Source of the DNA: Collinsella sp.
GTDB taxonomy: Bacteria > Actinomycetota > Coriobacteriia > Coriobacteriales > Coriobacteriaceae
Reading direction: 5' to 3'
Length of the DNA: 50,092 nt
Assembly (NCBI GenBank): GCA_019413925.1
Contig: DXMY01000037.1
Coordinates: 1-50,092, forward strand
Both the position numbers and the translations under genes were made by a program. A model generated the notes under the pieces. It was not told where the DNA came from and did not search any database. It saw nothing but the letters and a program-made list of their open reading frames with translations. The stretch's first letter is position 1; each line of letters begins with the position of its first letter. Positions 50,084 to 50,092 of this stretch are shown piece after piece.

Positions 50084-50092
50084 ACTCCTTGG

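Overview
The window reads as chromosome from a high-GC anaerobic actinobacterium of the Coriobacteriia, most likely Collinsella or a close relative. This is inferred from several things together: a mycobacterial-type fhaA-fhaB-pstP-rodA/pbpA-pknB block; an HspR-type heat-shock cluster; a mannose-family PTS with a DUF956 partner; a multi-Fe-S flavin oxidoreductase typical of anaerobes; GC-rich codon use; and intergenic regions full of palindromes. No database search was possible, so the genus is an inference.

Layout. 1-80 is the tail of a cut gene. 444-4310 is a de novo NAD operon, nadA-nadB-nadC-niaR, behind a perfect 19-bp inverted repeat. A small 2[4Fe-4S] ferredoxin (4551-4736, minus) follows. 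5395-9694 is dnaK-grpE-dnaJ-hspR, then an aconitase-superfamily hydratase (9965-12265). 12266-14774 is a repeat-rich island with two divergent exported or membrane-anchored proteins of unknown function. clpB (14775-17402) follows; it shares an upstream 27-bp element with dnaK. Next come a small Pro/Ala-rich protein, an AAA_14/DUF4143-type ATPase behind its own inverted repeat, and a single-pass membrane protein with a long acidic N-terminus.

21222-26385 is a redox module: a polytopic membrane protein and a TetR regulator (minus), divergent from a 925-residue Fe-S/flavin oxidoreductase and a HypA-like nickel chaperone (plus). 26760-30042 is a mannose-family PTS (IIAB, IIC, IID) plus a DUF956 protein. 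A tRNA-Arg(CCT) follows, with a duplicated 3' end and an inverted partial copy.

30531-40582 (minus strand) is the cell-envelope signalling operon. In transcription order it encodes a multi-pass Ser/Thr kinase, FhaA-like, FhaB-like, a PP2C phosphatase, a single-polypeptide fusion of a SEDS glycosyltransferase with a class B PBP, and a PASTA kinase. A YcxB-like protein, dnaX, two small hypothetical genes, ybaB and recR follow. The window ends with a second compact signalling cassette (46353-50041): an anchored secreted-type protein, a membrane Ser/Thr kinase and an FHA protein.

The most interesting points are: the SEDS-PBP fusion in the pknB cluster; the second kinase-FHA cassette; a family of palindromes with differing stems around a shared GGGAC-containing loop; five 55-nt palindromes, three of them at exactly 80-nt steps; the shared dnaK/clpB upstream element; and the tRNA-Arg duplication/inversion scar.
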